Below the pieces are notes generated by a model. That model was not told the origin of the DNA, searched no databases, and was given only the letters and a program-made list of their open reading frames with translations. Below, in pieces: positions 22,057 through 32,830 of a DNA stretch of 64,000 bases. A program made the translations under genes and the position numbers. Origin of the DNA: Vulcanisaeta sp. JCM 16161 (GTDB lineage: Archaea > Thermoproteota > Thermoprotei > Thermoproteales > Thermocladiaceae); contig NZ_BBDO01000001.1 in NCBI RefSeq assembly GCF_001316285.1, positions 186,001-250,000 on the forward strand, in the 5' to 3' direction. The stretch's first letter is position 1; each line of letters opens with the position of its first letter.

Positions 22057-23443
22057 ATGACAGAATCTAAGGAACAGAAGCAAGCGATTAAGAGAAGCAA
22101 TGTTAGATGGCTCCTCGTGGCTTTGATGTTTATTGCAATAACGTTTAATTATGCCGATAGAGAGATAGGGTTTTAACCGAGCCCGCCTTCTCGGTATCCT
22201 TCGGTTGGTCAAAGTCGGGCGCTCCGTTATCTCATTATGCATTGATGAATATAAGCCTGGTACTATTTATATGGTCCTTGGCATACGCAATCTTCAATTT
22301 CCCTGGTGGTTGGATTACAGATAAGTTAGGCATAAGGAAGGCCATGGCGACTTTCTTCGGCCTATGGTCAGCATTTACCGCCCTCACAGCATCAACCTTC
22401 AACTTCATTTCAATGGCGGTGGTAAGAGGCTTAATGGGTGCGTCGGAGGGGCCTGTATGGCCAATAAATTCCAAGGTTAGTAAAAACTGGGCCAGTATAA
22501 GAGACCCATCAAAGGCCTTTACATGGGCTGGGTCAGGGCAGGCATTAGGGCCTATAATCGGCTTAGCGGGTGGTACAGCGTTATATGCATTATGGGGTTG
22601 GAGAGGCGTGTTTATATTCTTCGGTATACTAAGTATATTATTAGCAATTGCTTGGTATGCACTTTCTAGGGATAAGCCTGAGGAGCATCCTTGGGTCAAT
22701 AAGGCGGAGCTTGATTACATTAGGGAGGGTAAGGCCATGGCTACGGAACCAACGCTTAAATCCGGCGATACATGGAAAATAGCACTCCGTATAGTATTTA
22801 CGACGCAGGCAGGTATTGGCGTCCTATTAACATTTATATCGTTTGGATATATACTCTATACATTTCTGTATTGGTTACCTCCATTGATGTATGGTGAATT
22901 TACCCATTCAGTGACTACATCAGGTTATTACTCGGCAGCAATAGATACGGCACTCTTTATTGGCTTTATAGCGTCTAGTCCATTTAATGACTGGTTGGTT
23001 TCTCGTTATGGTAAAGTAATGGGTAGGAGCTCGTCTCGATAGTACTCATGTCATTGATGATAGTAGCAGTTGCCTTATCATACTTTACGGGAACCGCCCA
23101 TGAATTATTGCCAACAGCATTATTACTTGCGACGGCAGCGGGATTAATGAACCTAACCGTAGGTTCCTATGCCGTCAATGGCTTTGATATAGCACCACCT
23201 GGGACCACTGCTACCGTGTATGGGATTTACAATGGTATTCTTAATTTGATGGGTGCTTTCAACTCTATAATAATTGGTTACCTCTTTATTAAGTATGGAC
23301 CCTTCGTCGGTTTCACAAGTGCTGTGTTTTTCATGGCGCTATTTTTAGCTGGTTACCTAGTGTTTATTAGGGAGGGTACCTGGAAAAGGGCCATTGAGTA
23401 TGGTTATTCACTCGTTCAGGAGGCGTTAAGTAGGTACCACTGA
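22057..23443 (+). CDS. MFS transporter, anion:cation symporter (sugar-acid carrier) type (frameshifted)
   Basis: About 462 residues with twelve predicted membrane helices. The N-terminus WLLVALMFIAITFNYADREIG is the ACS/glucarate-type helix-1 motif; FPGGWITDKLGIRKAMATFFG is the cytoplasmic MFS loop; RGLMGASEGPVWPINSKVSKNW is characteristic of the same subfamily. Two frame breaks (near 22170 in a G run, near 23030 in GGTAGGAGC) are each fixed by one G. Likely substrates are organic or sugar acids. It sits 80 bases before the aldehyde ferredoxin oxidoreductase on the same strand, consistent with uptake of a compound metabolised through that enzyme (inference). Confidence 0.83.
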
Positions 23444-23487
23444 GCGCTTTAATTAGTTATTATTAGTTAAAATATGTATTACGTAAT

Positions 23488-23497
23488 GTTTATATCC
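23488..23497 (+). promoter_or_regulatory. TATA box of the aldehyde ferredoxin oxidoreductase gene
   Basis: TTTATATC lies about 30 bases before the ATG at 23522, supporting that start over the upstream in-frame ATG at 23474. Confidence 0.45.
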
Positions 23498-23521
23498 ACG
23501 GTGTATTACTGTAAACCCACT

Positions 23522-25361
23522 ATGTTTGGTTATGCAGGTAAGATTGCCAGGATTAATTTATCCAGTGGTAAAGTATTGATTGAGGAAACACCTAATTGGT
23601 TGGTGGAGTTGTTTTATGGAGGTAAGGGCTTTGTCTATGGAATACTGTCAAGGGAGTTAAGGCCAGGTATAGACCTATTATCAGGTAGTAATAAGATAGT
23701 CATTGCGGCCGGCGCCTTAGCTGGTTTGGCACCTGCATCATCTAAGACAATTATTGGCGCCATTAGTCCAATCTCCGGCTTAATACATGATACCAGTGTT
23801 GGTGAGTGGTTTTCATACATGCTCAGGGGTGCGGGTTTTGACGCACTCGTGATTGAAGGCGCCCTAAGCGAACCTGGGTATCTATGGGTTAGTAAGGGTA
23901 GGGTCGAGATTAGAGATGCTGGGAGGATTTGGGGATTAACAACTAGGGATTCCGTTAAGTTGATCAGGGAAGAGACGAGCAAGGCGGCTTCTGTAATGGT
24001 CATTGGACCTGCTGGCGAGAATCTTGTGAAAATAGCGAATATTATGGTTGATGGCGAGAGGGCTGGTGGTAGAGGCGGATTAGGCGCAGTCTTTGGTAGT
24101 AAGAGACTTAAGGCGGTCGCGGCATACGGGATCCCCAATATACCCATTGCCGATAAGAATGGTTTCATGAAAAAAAGCCCTTGAGTTATATAGGAAGTTT
24201 CGATCATCAGTTGATACAGCCGAGCATAGGGATTTTGGCACGACGAATGGGCTTCTATATAGCGGCTCAATAGGTACATCACCGGCATTTAATTACGGCA
24301 GGCCAAAACTCGAGGATGAGCTTGCCTATAAACTGTCTGGGTCGCGGTTCAGGGAGTTAGGTCTTGAGAAGGGATTTCCTGATAAGCCCATTAAGATAAT
24401 TGGTGCCTTATGCCCAATTAAGTGCTCAAGGTGGATAAGAATACCTGGTGAGGAGGATTACGTTAAGCCAGAATATGAGTCTCTAGCTCTATTGGGCGCC
24501 GCGACTGGGGTCTTTGATGAGAAGTACGTGCTTGAGGCTAATAGATTGGTTAACGACCTTGGTTTAGACGCCATAAGTACGGGTAATGTTATTGCCTGGG
24601 CCATGGAGCTTTATGAAAGAGGTCTCATTACAAGGGAGGAGATTGGAAATATTGATTTGAGGTTTGGTAATGGTGAGGCATTAATTAAGTTAATTAATGA
24701 TATTGCTTATCAAAGGGGTTTTGGTAAGGTACTCGCGCAGGGTGTTGCTGATGCATCCAAAATACTAGGTAAGGGAGGTGAGTATGCGGTTCATTTTAAG
24801 GGCCTTGGATTACCTGCTTGGTATCCAAACACGGTATTGAGGGGGTTAGTTATTTCGTACTTAACGGCTGACGTTGGAGGTAGCCACCTCAGGGGTTGGC
24901 CAAGGCTTCATGACGCGGAGACGCCGCTTAAGGATACGGTTGCGTCAATGGTTGAGGATAGGGATCATAAGGCCGTGATGGATTCAATGGGGCTTTGCGT
25001 TTTTAATCCATACACCCTGGATGACATTGAGGCGCTGTATAGGCTTGCTACTGGGAGGAGTGTTACCAAGAATGACCTGGTTAAGGTTAGTATTAGGATT
25101 GATACCATAGCCAGGATCTGGCATGTTCTGAATGGTTATATTGATCCATGGGCTGAAGTACCAAGGAAGATGATAGATGACGTAAATGGCCCAAGATTTA
25201 GACGTGAAGAAATAATTGAGGGTGTTAGGGAATTCTATAGGATTAGGGTTGGGACGTTGAAACTGGCTTCCAAGCGTGAATACCTAAGGGAATTGAAAAT
25301 TGAATGGATGATAGACTTAAGAGACAAAGCTGAAAAAGTACTAAGAGAACATAAATCTTAA
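23522..25361 (+). CDS. aor: Aldehyde:ferredoxin oxidoreductase family tungsten/molybdenum enzyme (frameshifted)
   Basis: Oxidises aldehydes with ferredoxin as acceptor using a W or Mo bis-pterin. About 613 residues, normal for the family. The N-terminus MFGYAGKIARINLSSG, GGKGFVYGIL, AAGALAGLAPASSKTIIGAISPISG and RAGGRGGLGAVFGSKRLKA are domain-1 pterin motifs. The frame changes near 24171 in a run of seven A (one too many). The cluster region reads IIGALCPIKCSRW: the usual CxxCxxxC has Gly in place of its first Cys; a later Cys is in SMGLCVFNPY. GGSHLRGWPR resembles the second pterin motif. Substrate unknown. Confidence 0.88.
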
Positions 25362-25576
25362 TCTCCAGTGTTAAGCATTGGCAATACCGATTAAATGCTG
25401 ACGTACCTCCTTACTAAAACTAATTACCGTACTGTAAGAGGCTATAGCTTAGACGTGATACGCATTATTGTAATACCCCCGTGAGTTAACTGCTTATTAC
25501 AGCTGCTTTAGGGTCTTTTTAATGTCCTTAACTTAATTGTAACCCCTGAATGAACCAAATCAGGTAATGCACAATT

Positions 25577-25653
25577 TGGCGGCCCCGGTGGGATTTGAAC
25601 CCACGACCTACGGCTCCGAAGGCCGCCGCTCTTCCTGACTGAGCTACGGGGCC
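25577..25653 (-). tRNA. tRNA-Arg (anticodon TCG)
   Basis: Minus-strand cloverleaf: acceptor GGCCCCG pairs with CGGGGCC, D arm GCTC...GAGC, anticodon stem GCGGC/GCCGT with loop CTTCGGA (anticodon TCG, codon CGA), T arm GTGGG-TTCAAAT-CCCAC. The discriminator base is G and a CCA is encoded (25577-25579). No intron. The flanking gap 25362-25576 shows no gene. Confidence 0.95.
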
Positions 25654-25718
25654 AGGATTATGTCTTGTTCGTAATTTTAAGCTTTTGTGGTATTTTTCAG
25701 GTTTAAATGATTATGGAA

Positions 25719-26210
25719 TTAGCTTTCAATGATTTTACTTTTTAATGCATTATACATTATGATTATGTCTTTGCTCAGCGGCTTTATTATTCTCATTAAT
25801 GTCTCTACTTCGGTTAATATTTTCTTTACTTCTGGATACTCGCCCCTTCGTAGGAGTAGGTTTGCCAGGATTAATTTTAGGCGTAATAACTCCTCGTTTT
25901 CTTGGCCACTATTTTCCAATTCACTGATCCTATCCTTAAGCCTATTTATAGCCGTAACTTCGTCGCCACCTACTATATATGTTTCAAAGTAATGACTGCG
26001 GTGGGCAATACCCATGTGAAATGACCTATATATTGCATATGTGATTATCAGTATTGCCGCCGTGGGTATTACTGCGTAGTATATGTAGTTTAGGAGGTTC
26101 ATTTGAAAGAATGCTATTATGTCATAGATGCCCAGGGCTATTAATGCCGCCTTTAGTATTGATTCTAATTTTGACCTATTTATGGATGCAATACTCGCCA
26201 TGGCAGGCAT
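25719..26210 (-). CDS. Membrane-anchored protein with C-terminal helical domain
   Basis: A 163-residue protein of unknown family. Two membrane helices near residues 20-60 (LKAALIALGIYDIIAFF and IYYAVIPTAAILIITYAIY) are followed by a soluble helical region with INRLKDRISELENSGQENEELLRLKLILA, which looks like a coiled coil or TPR-like pair. Complete. It is 36 bases downstream of the radical SAM gene on the same strand, so the two may be co-transcribed. Confidence 0.6.
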   Translation of the reverse strand: MPAMASIASINRSKLESILKAALIALGIYDIIAFFQMNLLNYIYYAVIPTAAILIITYAIYRSFHMGIAHRSHYFETYIVGGDEVTAINRLKDRISELENSGQENEELLRLKLILANLLLRRGEYPEVKKILTEVETLMRIIKPLSKDIIIMYNALKSKIIES

Positions 26211-26246
26211 TGTCTTATGAGTATTCCTTATAAACCCTCTTTCATT

Positions 26247-27327
26247 TTATGGAATAACCTCTGTTGAGTCTAATATTGGGTCATAAGTAATGTCTTCAGT
26301 TTTAATAACGCCATTATTAATTAGTTCCTTAATTCTTGGCGCTATGGAGAGTATGGTCTTTATGGTTCCCCTTGTTACGTAGTCCACAGCCAGAACTCCA
26401 TCCTTACCCCAGTATTTCTCGCCCTCCATCATTGCGTATAGGCACCTACCGCCACAGTAGGGCCTATACTCACATTTCATGCACATTTCTGGTAATTGAA
26501 TATTCATTAGTTTAAAGCCAGTATCAACATGGCCGAGCACCGACCAATCCTCCCTAACTGCTATTGGGCATGCAAGTATCCTGCCGTCCGTTGATACGGC
26601 GACCGCCCTATACCCTGCGCCGCATGGCGGGCCCTCATATGGCTTGAATAGGTAGGCGTTCAGCACGCCGAGTATTGGCACTATACCTAATACCCTGCCC
26701 TCCTCCGCGTTCCTAAGGAATAAATTCACTAATCTCTTAATACCTGGCAGGTAATTACTATCAGCCCATGCCCTTACATCCCATTTGCTGGTCCATATAA
26801 CATTCAACTGCCAATGAACATAGTCGAAGCCCAGGTTCAGTAAGTGCGTGACATCATCATAAATATCCGTTAGCTCGGTAACGGTCATCCTAGCGATGAT
26901 CCTCCTAACGCCTATGCTCCTTAGGTAGTTGAATGCATTAACAACAGCCCTATAAACACCCACACCCCTATTGGCATCGGTAACGCTTTCCCTACCATCA
27001 ATGGATAGTAAAACTACGTCCATCCTCTTCCAATAATCCCTGGGCAGTAAATTAACGAGAGTACCATTAGTCTGGATTCCGAACCTCCTCGCCCTGATGT
27101 TATCCATGACCCACATTATGAAGCGTGGATTAAGTAGTGGTTCACCGCCGTAAAAAAATCACGGTAGCGTCAGCATCCCCCTCAATTAATCGTTTCAACT
27201 TATCAGCATTATAAGTCACTCTCCAGGGCACAACGCGTGGTTCAAAGGATCCTCCGCAGTATGAGCACTTCAAGTTACACGCGCCTGTTGTAAATAAGAG
27301 CCACAGCATCCTTAACACCCTTATCAA
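26247..27327 (-). CDS. Radical SAM/SPASM protein, putative peptide-modifying type (frameshifted)
   Basis: About 360 residues. [12 protein letters not shown] near residue 17 is the CxxxCxxC site for the SAM-binding 4Fe-4S cluster; after a frame change near 27157 (A7 run, one base too many) comes [12 protein letters not shown], then [25 protein letters not shown]. The C-terminal [15 protein letters not shown] plus [23 protein letters not shown] bind auxiliary clusters, as in SPASM enzymes. It resembles the archaeal AF1577-type family presumed to modify peptides; no precursor peptide is evident nearby. TTG at 27327, GTG at 27318 or ATG at 27309 may be the start. Confidence 0.82.
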
Positions 27328-27382
27328 TCTTGGTCGCTCATACTCAGAATGCTTTTAAAACTAGTACCTATTTTGTTAATTG

Positions 27383-28563
27383 ATGGACATATTCACGATT
27401 TCGCTTCAGGTACTACTGCAGGCTGGATTAAGTAATCAGAGTAGCTTCTGGAGCTTTATATCTACAATAATTTGGCTCGTAATATTCGTACTACTCTTCA
27501 CACCATACTTCCAAAATTACATGGCAATAATGTGGTACTCATACAGCGTGGGGAACTTCCTCAATAGCCTAGGTAGGTTAATAACGAATAACGTTAACCT
27601 AGTTATTAATCATATCAACCAACTACTAAAGTCAAATGGTTCATCCCAATCAACTGGTAAGAACCTAATTGAAAAGACTATACAGGACCTCATGGAATTC
27701 GTGGTCATAGAGCCGTTAGCGCTGAACCTACTGGTTAATGAGAACACTTAAACTTCTTGTAACATCATATAATGAGAAGCTTGAGGATTCAATAAAGACC
27801 TTATTGCCAAATGTCGATAGGCCCCTTGTCCAGAATGTGTTGATGCTGTTGATGGTTTAAGGGAATTGAATTACATATACAAGGTAATTATGCATTACTA
27901 TAGGTTGAGTAATAAGTATAAGAATCCATATTTAATGATGCAGGTATACATGTTATTACCGATTATTAGGGAGTACGTCAACGCATTGAACGGTGCAATA
28001 TCAACTTTCCTAAAGGGTCAGCCTGTTGGTGATGCAGCAGGTCCATTAACGGCGTACAGGTTCATGAGGAGTTGTTCGGGATTAACTGAACTTACGCATA
28101 ATGTTAAGGACACGTACATAGGACTTTGCGACTTTGAGGGTAGGAGGGTCTATGTTGTTAAGGCTAGGGGTCCTGGGGGCACTGTTGGTAATCTCGATGA
28201 TGGCATAATATATTTGATAGAGAGGGTTGGTGTTAAGCCAAGGATGATAATCACCGTGGATGCCGCGCTAAAATTTGAGGGGGAGAAGACGGGTTCAATA
28301 GCCGAGGGCATTGGCGTTGCCATGGGCGGTATTGGCGTTGAGAGGTTCAATATAGAGAGGACCGCCAGTAAATATGGAATACCGCTCTACGCCATACTAA
28401 TCAAGATGGGCTTACCCGAGCCTTATCGGCCATGACTAAGGATGTTGAGAGTGCGGTTAATGAGGCTGTGGAGAGGGTTAAGAGGGTTATTAGGGAGAAC
28501 GTTAGGGAGAATGAGGAGGTTATACTTATTGGTGTTGGTAATACGGGCGGTGTTGCTCAGTAG
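27383..28563 (+). CDS. DUF1512 family protein (multiply frameshifted)
   Basis: About 393 residues after joining five frame segments (breaks near 27718, 27738, 27838 and 28429). It begins with a membrane helix (FWSFISTIIWLVIFVLLFTPY) followed by YMAIMWYSYSVGNFLNSLGRL, the DUF1512 start. Later parts: LPNVDRPLVQNVVDAVDGLRELN, ARGPGGTVGNLDDGI, ITVDAALKFEGEKTGSIAEGIGVAMGG and the C-terminal VILIGVGNTGGVAQ. Breaks fall in doubled bases (GTTAATG, TGTTGATG, CTTATCGG). Archaeal membrane-associated family of unknown function with a nucleotide-binding-like glycine-rich C-terminus. Confidence 0.75.
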
Positions 28564-28601
28564 TTAGTAATTTATTTAAATGCTCAGTTCTTATATACGC
28601 G

Positions 28602-28928
28602 GTGAGTTTCGAGTACTACTACATAACGGTGGTGAGTCTCGTAATTTTTGTAGTGGCATTGCTAATTGGAATAATGATGAATAATAGGTATTATAGGGTT
28701 ATTAAGGAGTCGCTTACACAGGTTAGGGAGGCCGAGTTAAAGGGTCCATCGGCAATCGGTGGTGATGTTGAGGTTTTGACATGCCCTCGTTGTGGCTATT
28801 CTAAGACGATACCGTATAGGCTTGGGGATTATGTTGGTAAGGTGGTTGATGAGACATGCCCCAATGATGGCGAGAGGCTCGTAGTCCACGCAATATACTC
28901 CTCAAGACCTGCTGAGCAGTCATTATGA
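28602..28928 (+). CDS. Membrane-anchored zinc-ribbon protein
   Basis: A 108-residue protein starting with GTG. One N-terminal membrane helix (YYITVVSLVIFVVALLIGIMM), a short charged linker, then a zinc ribbon: LTCPRCGYSKTIPYRLGDYVG and later DETCPNDGERL, giving Cys pairs CxxC and C-x3-D. It resembles several crenarchaeal proteins of unknown function. Complete, 39 bases after DUF1512 and 68 before AsnRS on the same strand. Confidence 0.65.
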   Translation: MSFEYYYITVVSLVIFVVALLIGIMMNNRYYRVIKESLTQVREAELKGPSAIGGDVEVLTCPRCGYSKTIPYRLGDYVGKVVDETCPNDGERLVVHAIYSSRPAEQSL

Positions 28929-28995
28929 AGATAAGCTTTATAACTGGTTGGTTTGTTTACAAGATTCGTGACCCATTTTAATATGGAATAAGGCG

Positions 28996-30283
28996 ATGAG
29001 CATAAAAGATGTTTTTAGCCTAAACGAGGGTGCCGAGGTTACAATAAGGGGTTGGGTATATAGGAAGAGGGAGTTGAAGGATAAGATATTCCTGGTTATT
29101 AGGGACGGTAGTGGCATAATCCAGACTGTTGTTAGTAAGTCCGACCCCAATGTGGCGGGCATAGCGTCTAAACTGAACATAGAATCATCACTCGTGTTGA
29201 CGGGTACCATCAAGAAGGAGCCAAGGGCGCCAGGTGGTGCTGAGATCCATGTCAAAAGCATTGATTGGTATTACGTTGGTGATTCATTCCCAATAAATGA
29301 GGATGCTGCCAAGGCAGACAGTGAGTATTTACTTGATGTTAGGCATCTATGGGTTAGGAGCAGGAGGATGTGGGCTGTGCTTAGGGTTAGGCATACGGTG
29401 TTTGGCGCAATTCATGAATTCTTCAGGTCCAGGGGTTATTACGAGGTTCAGGGGCCTATGTTTGTATCGGCAGCCGTCGAGGGTGGTGCCACGTTATTCC
29501 CTGTTAAGTACTTTGATAGGGAGGACGTATACCTAACGCAGTCATCCCAGTTCTATCTCGAGGTTTTGATATACGCCCTTGAGAAGGTTTACACGGTGGC
29601 GCCCAGCTTCAGGCTGAGCCTTCAAGGACTAGGAGGCATTTGACGGAGTTTGGCATGCCGAGGCTGAGGAGGCTTGGCTTCAATTCGACGGACTGCTCAA
29701 CCTGCTTGAGGATTTAATCACGTACATCGTTAATAAGGTCCTTGAGGAGAGGCAGGATGAGTTGAAGCTATTGAATAGGGATACGAAGATTCTGGAGAAT
29801 GTAAAGCCGCCGTTTTACAAGGTCAGTTATGATGAGGCGATTGAGATCCTTCAGTCCAAGGGGTTGAAGATTAAGTGGGGTGACGATATTGGGGCTGATG
29901 AGGAGAGGGTGCTAACGATGCAGTTCGATAAGCCAATCCTCCTACACCACTTCCCTGAGCAGGTTAAGGCATTCTATCACAGGAATGACCCAAGCAGGCC
30001 CGAGACAACCCTTAGTGTTGATGTACTTGCGCCGGAGGGTTATGGGGAGATTGTTGGCGGTGGTGAGCGTATTTACGACTATGAGGAGCTACTCGGTAAG
30101 ATTAAGAAGTTTGGTCTTAAGCCCGAGGACTATGACTGGTACCTAGACCTCAGGAGGTATGGCTCAGTACCCCATGCAGGTTTTGGCCTCGGTATAGATA
30201 GGCTGGTGATGTGGGTTTGTGGGCTTGATCACATTAGGGACGCAATACCATTCCCAAGGGATATAAGGCGCGTTAAACCATAG
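28996..30283 (+). CDS. asnS: Asparaginyl-tRNA synthetase, class IIb (frameshifted)
   Basis: Charges tRNA-Asn. About 430 residues: an OB-fold anticodon-binding domain (VTIRGWVYRKRELKDKIFLVI) then a class II catalytic core: motif 2 lies in [22 protein letters not shown] across two frame breaks near 29616 and 29652, and motif 3 is GFGLGIDRLVMW. PEGYGEIVGGGERIYDYEELL and YLDLRRYGSVPHAGFGLG favour Asn over Asp specificity. The breaks are AGGCTGAG for AGGGCTGAG and GAGTTTGG for GAGTTTTGG. An essential gene, so these breaks are unlikely to be genuine. Confidence 0.88.
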
Positions 30284-30302
30284 CCTGAAGTGATGGTTCA
30301 AA

Positions 30303-30880
30303 ATGGTTCGATTACTAATAACTGGTTCTCCCGGTGTTGGGAAAACCACGGTAGCAATGGAGCTTTCGAAAGCACTTAATGCAGTATTAATAGACATAAA
30401 TGACATCATAAGGCCCCTCCTCAGGTGGATCCAGGGTTACTCACGAATTACGTAACGGATGAGGAGAAGGCACGTGAATTAATTAAGAGGAAATTAAGTG
30501 GTTTGGGTTCCTACATTATTGATACCGTGGCCATAAACCTAATTGATGGGTCACTAATTGATTGGTGTATCGTACTTAGGCTTAACCCCATGGAGCTAAT
30601 GCGTAGGCTGTTAATGAGAAACTGGCCTAGGTGTAAGGTTGTTGAGAATGTACTTGCCGAGGTCGTTGGTTCCTCATTGAGTATGGCCATTGACCTGTTC
30701 GGTAAGGATAAAATAATCGAGGTTGATACGACGGGTAAGGGCATCAAGGATATTATTAAGTACATAATTAACCACGTATTAAGTGGTAATAATGTTGTTG
30801 GTGTGGTTGATTGGCTCGATGTGCTCGATACGGACTTCCTAGTAGGCCTTAGTAGGGAAATGGACGAGTGCCTGACTTAA
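30303..30880 (+). CDS. AK6/Fap7-like NTPase, putative adenylate kinase and ribosome assembly factor (frameshifted)
   Basis: About 192 residues. P-loop LLITGSPGVGKTTVAMELSKAL, then ALNAVLIDINDIIRPLL, and after a frame change near 30426 (AGG for AGGG) VDPGLLTNYVTDEEKARELI, CIVLRLNPMELMRRLLMRNWP, and KVVENVLAEVVGSSLSMAID. This order (P-loop, thiamin-like Asp, then LRxxP with xRRxxRxW and E-N) is that of the AK6/Fap7 family, which hydrolyses ATP during maturation of the small ribosomal subunit. 20 bases downstream of AsnRS. Its TAA stop shares TTAA with the convergent gene. Confidence 0.8.
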
Positions 30881-31278
30881 TGATCTGTGTACTTAATGCT
30901 CCTCATTAACCTCTTGATCTCGAACATGAATAACCTATTCCAACCAATATTCTCAAGTCTCTTAACAATGCTCTTGAGCGTACCAGCCCTAAGACTCACA
31001 AGCAGTACCTTACCGACGCGCTTACCCTGCATGAAGAACCTAATGAGTACGAGCCTCTCATTCTCATACTCAAAGACGTAGTCCTTAATCGTCCTATACT
31101 TACCAAGTGTATCGCCAAATTCCTCCTCAGCCATGTCAAGGTAGGTGGCGAGGTCTGGGTCAATCTCCATGTACTCAAGCCTATGTAGACCGGCATTCTC
31201 AAGGTCGAGGATGGCCACGTCGAGGTCCTTATTAACCTCAAATATGGCAATGCCATAAATGCGCATTTCAATCCCCAT
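30877..31278 (-). CDS. Conserved hypothetical protein, crenarchaeal
   Basis: About 133 residues, uninterrupted; I do not recognise it. RIYGIAIFEVNKDLDVAILD near the N-terminus reads as beta strands, then YMEIDPDLATYLDMAEEEFGD (acidic helix), DYVFEYENERLVLIRFFMQG and KVLLVSLRAGTLKSIVKRLENIG with a basic C-terminal helix. The pattern suggests a small roadblock- or longin-like alpha/beta fold, but that is a guess. A T-rich box at ~31297-31306 favours the ATG at 31278 as a leaderless start over 31308. Confidence 0.5.
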   Translation of the reverse strand: MGIEMRIYGIAIFEVNKDLDVAILDLENAGLHRLEYMEIDPDLATYLDMAEEEFGDTLGKYRTIKDYVFEYENERLVLIRFFMQGKRVGKVLLVSLRAGTLKSIVKRLENIGWNRLFMFEIKRLMRSIKYTDH

Positions 31279-31338
31279 GCCAATGGCAGTACAATGCTTT
31301 AAAAACATTTTGTTCGCTAATTATTGAAAAAAACAGAG

Positions 31339-32613
31339 TCAGAGTGATATGCGAATGTAGCTTAACCATACATAGTAAATCACGGTATTAATAACGGTAA
31401 CTGGGACTCCATACTTCATAAACTCCAAAAAGCCAAATCCCTCGCCACCCCTCTTCTCGCTGGCCTCACTAATTATCACATTACTTGCTGCGCCAATTAA
31501 CGTGAGGTTCCCGCTATCGTACTCGACGCCGCAAGTCCAACCCAAATGATGAAATTACTTGGCGAAATGCCTAACTCTCTCATTAGCGGTATGTATAGGG
31601 CTACCATCGGCACATTACTAATGACTTGGCTAAGGAGTAGGCCTGATATGAAGACGCCAAGTAATGTTGTTGGCTGTGGTAGGTAATGCGCCAATGCACT
31701 AAGCACACCTGACTCGAGAGCCCCCTCACTAACTATGAATAGCCCTATGAAGAATAGTATTGTCGTCCAGTCAACATTATGCGCAACATTCCTCCTATCG
31801 CTACCACTGAGTAGGTAGATTATCGAGGCACCCATAAACGTTAGTGTCACTGGGGTTAGGTATGGGCTTACGTTAAATATGTCGGTTATGAAGTAAAGTG
31901 GTATTAATATTAATAGTATCGTTATTGCCGTGTAGGCTAACCTCCTATTAATGAGTAGTTCCTCAGGTCTTCTAGCCTCCTCAATCACTACATCATCACT
32001 GTTATTGTGGAATAATAGCAATAGTAATGGGTATGTCACAAGCACGTTAATTATTGTTGGCGGTAATAGGTAAAGTGCAAATACTATGAATGGCTTTGGC
32101 ATGCCTGACTCAAGTGCGATGAGTAGATTCTGTGGGTTACCAACTGGAAGTGCCACACTGCCTATGGTTACGCCAAAGGCTAGGGCGTAAAGTAATGGTT
32201 TAATGTTGATCCTGGCCTGCCTCCTCATGGACACTATTACTGGCGTGAATGAGCCAGCAATACCATCATTTGAGAGCGCGAGTGATAATAGCTGATAATC
32301 CAAATATCCTGAGGATTAGCTTACCCATGCTGCGACTACTAACTAATAATCTGTATGCCAAGTAGCTGAAGAATCCACTAACCTCGAGTGCCGATGAGAT
32401 TGTGAATAATGAAATTAGGAATAGAATAACATTGAGATTTATCGAGGATAACGCCTGACTAGGTGTGAGTATGCCAAGCACTATCGTGAGCGCTGCGCCA
32501 AATAGCATTGCAACCCAGGGCTGTACATTGACCCTACCAACGCCTCTCAGGGCTATTAAACCATACGTAACTGCTAATATTATGCTATCTTCCACGAATT
32601 TTATGGGGATCAT
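31339..32613 (-). CDS. ArsB/NhaD-type ion transporter (frameshifted)
   Basis: Ion transporter superfamily permease with ~11 membrane segments, ~425 residues. The N-terminal VAMLFGAALTIVLGILTPSQAL and VILFLISLFTISSALEVSGF match ArsB/CitM-type proteins; LSNDGIAGSFTPVIVSM is the family's conserved substrate loop, VALPVGNPQNLLIALESGM follows, and the second repeat has NVDWTTILFFIGLFIVSEGALESG, QVISNVPMVALY and GNLTLIGAASNVIISEASEKRG. Breaks near 32293 and 31508 (GCGGGAAC for GCGGGGAAC). It may export arsenite or exchange Na+/H+; context does not decide. Divergent from the small ORF and cobS. Confidence 0.8.
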
Positions 32614-32667
32614 AGTTTATTTAGTCGTCCTTCTACAGTGGTATATAAATAAAAATCTTTGTTCTTG

Positions 32668-32823
32668 GTGTTAATTAAAGTAAAGGAAATTGAACAAATA
32701 AACTTAATTAGGAGGATAAATAATGATTCATTGATGATGAGGCTCGAGAGGTTTGATTTAATGATAATAACGCAGGCCTTACTGAACATACCTAAGGAGA
32801 TTAATTTCACGATATATCGGTGA
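32668..32823 (+). CDS. Possible small protein upstream of cobS
   Basis: A 51-codon frame starting GTG, preceded by TATATAAAT at 32642 and ending 7 bases before the cobS ATG. The product (MRLERFDLMIITQALLNIPK in its middle) is amphipathic and basic at first. An internal ATG at 32735 gives a 29-residue version. No family recognised. It could equally be leader sequence. Confidence 0.3.
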   Translation: MLIKVKEIEQINLIRRINNDSLMMRLERFDLMIITQALLNIPKEINFTIYR

Positions 32824-32830
32824 CTTTAAA

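Noticed and set aside
22235..22699. 154-codon minus-strand frame
   Set aside because: Antisense to the well-supported MFS gene; its product has no motifs.
23635..24288. 217-codon minus-strand frame
   Set aside because: Mirror of the aldehyde oxidoreductase coding strand; long only because of codon bias.
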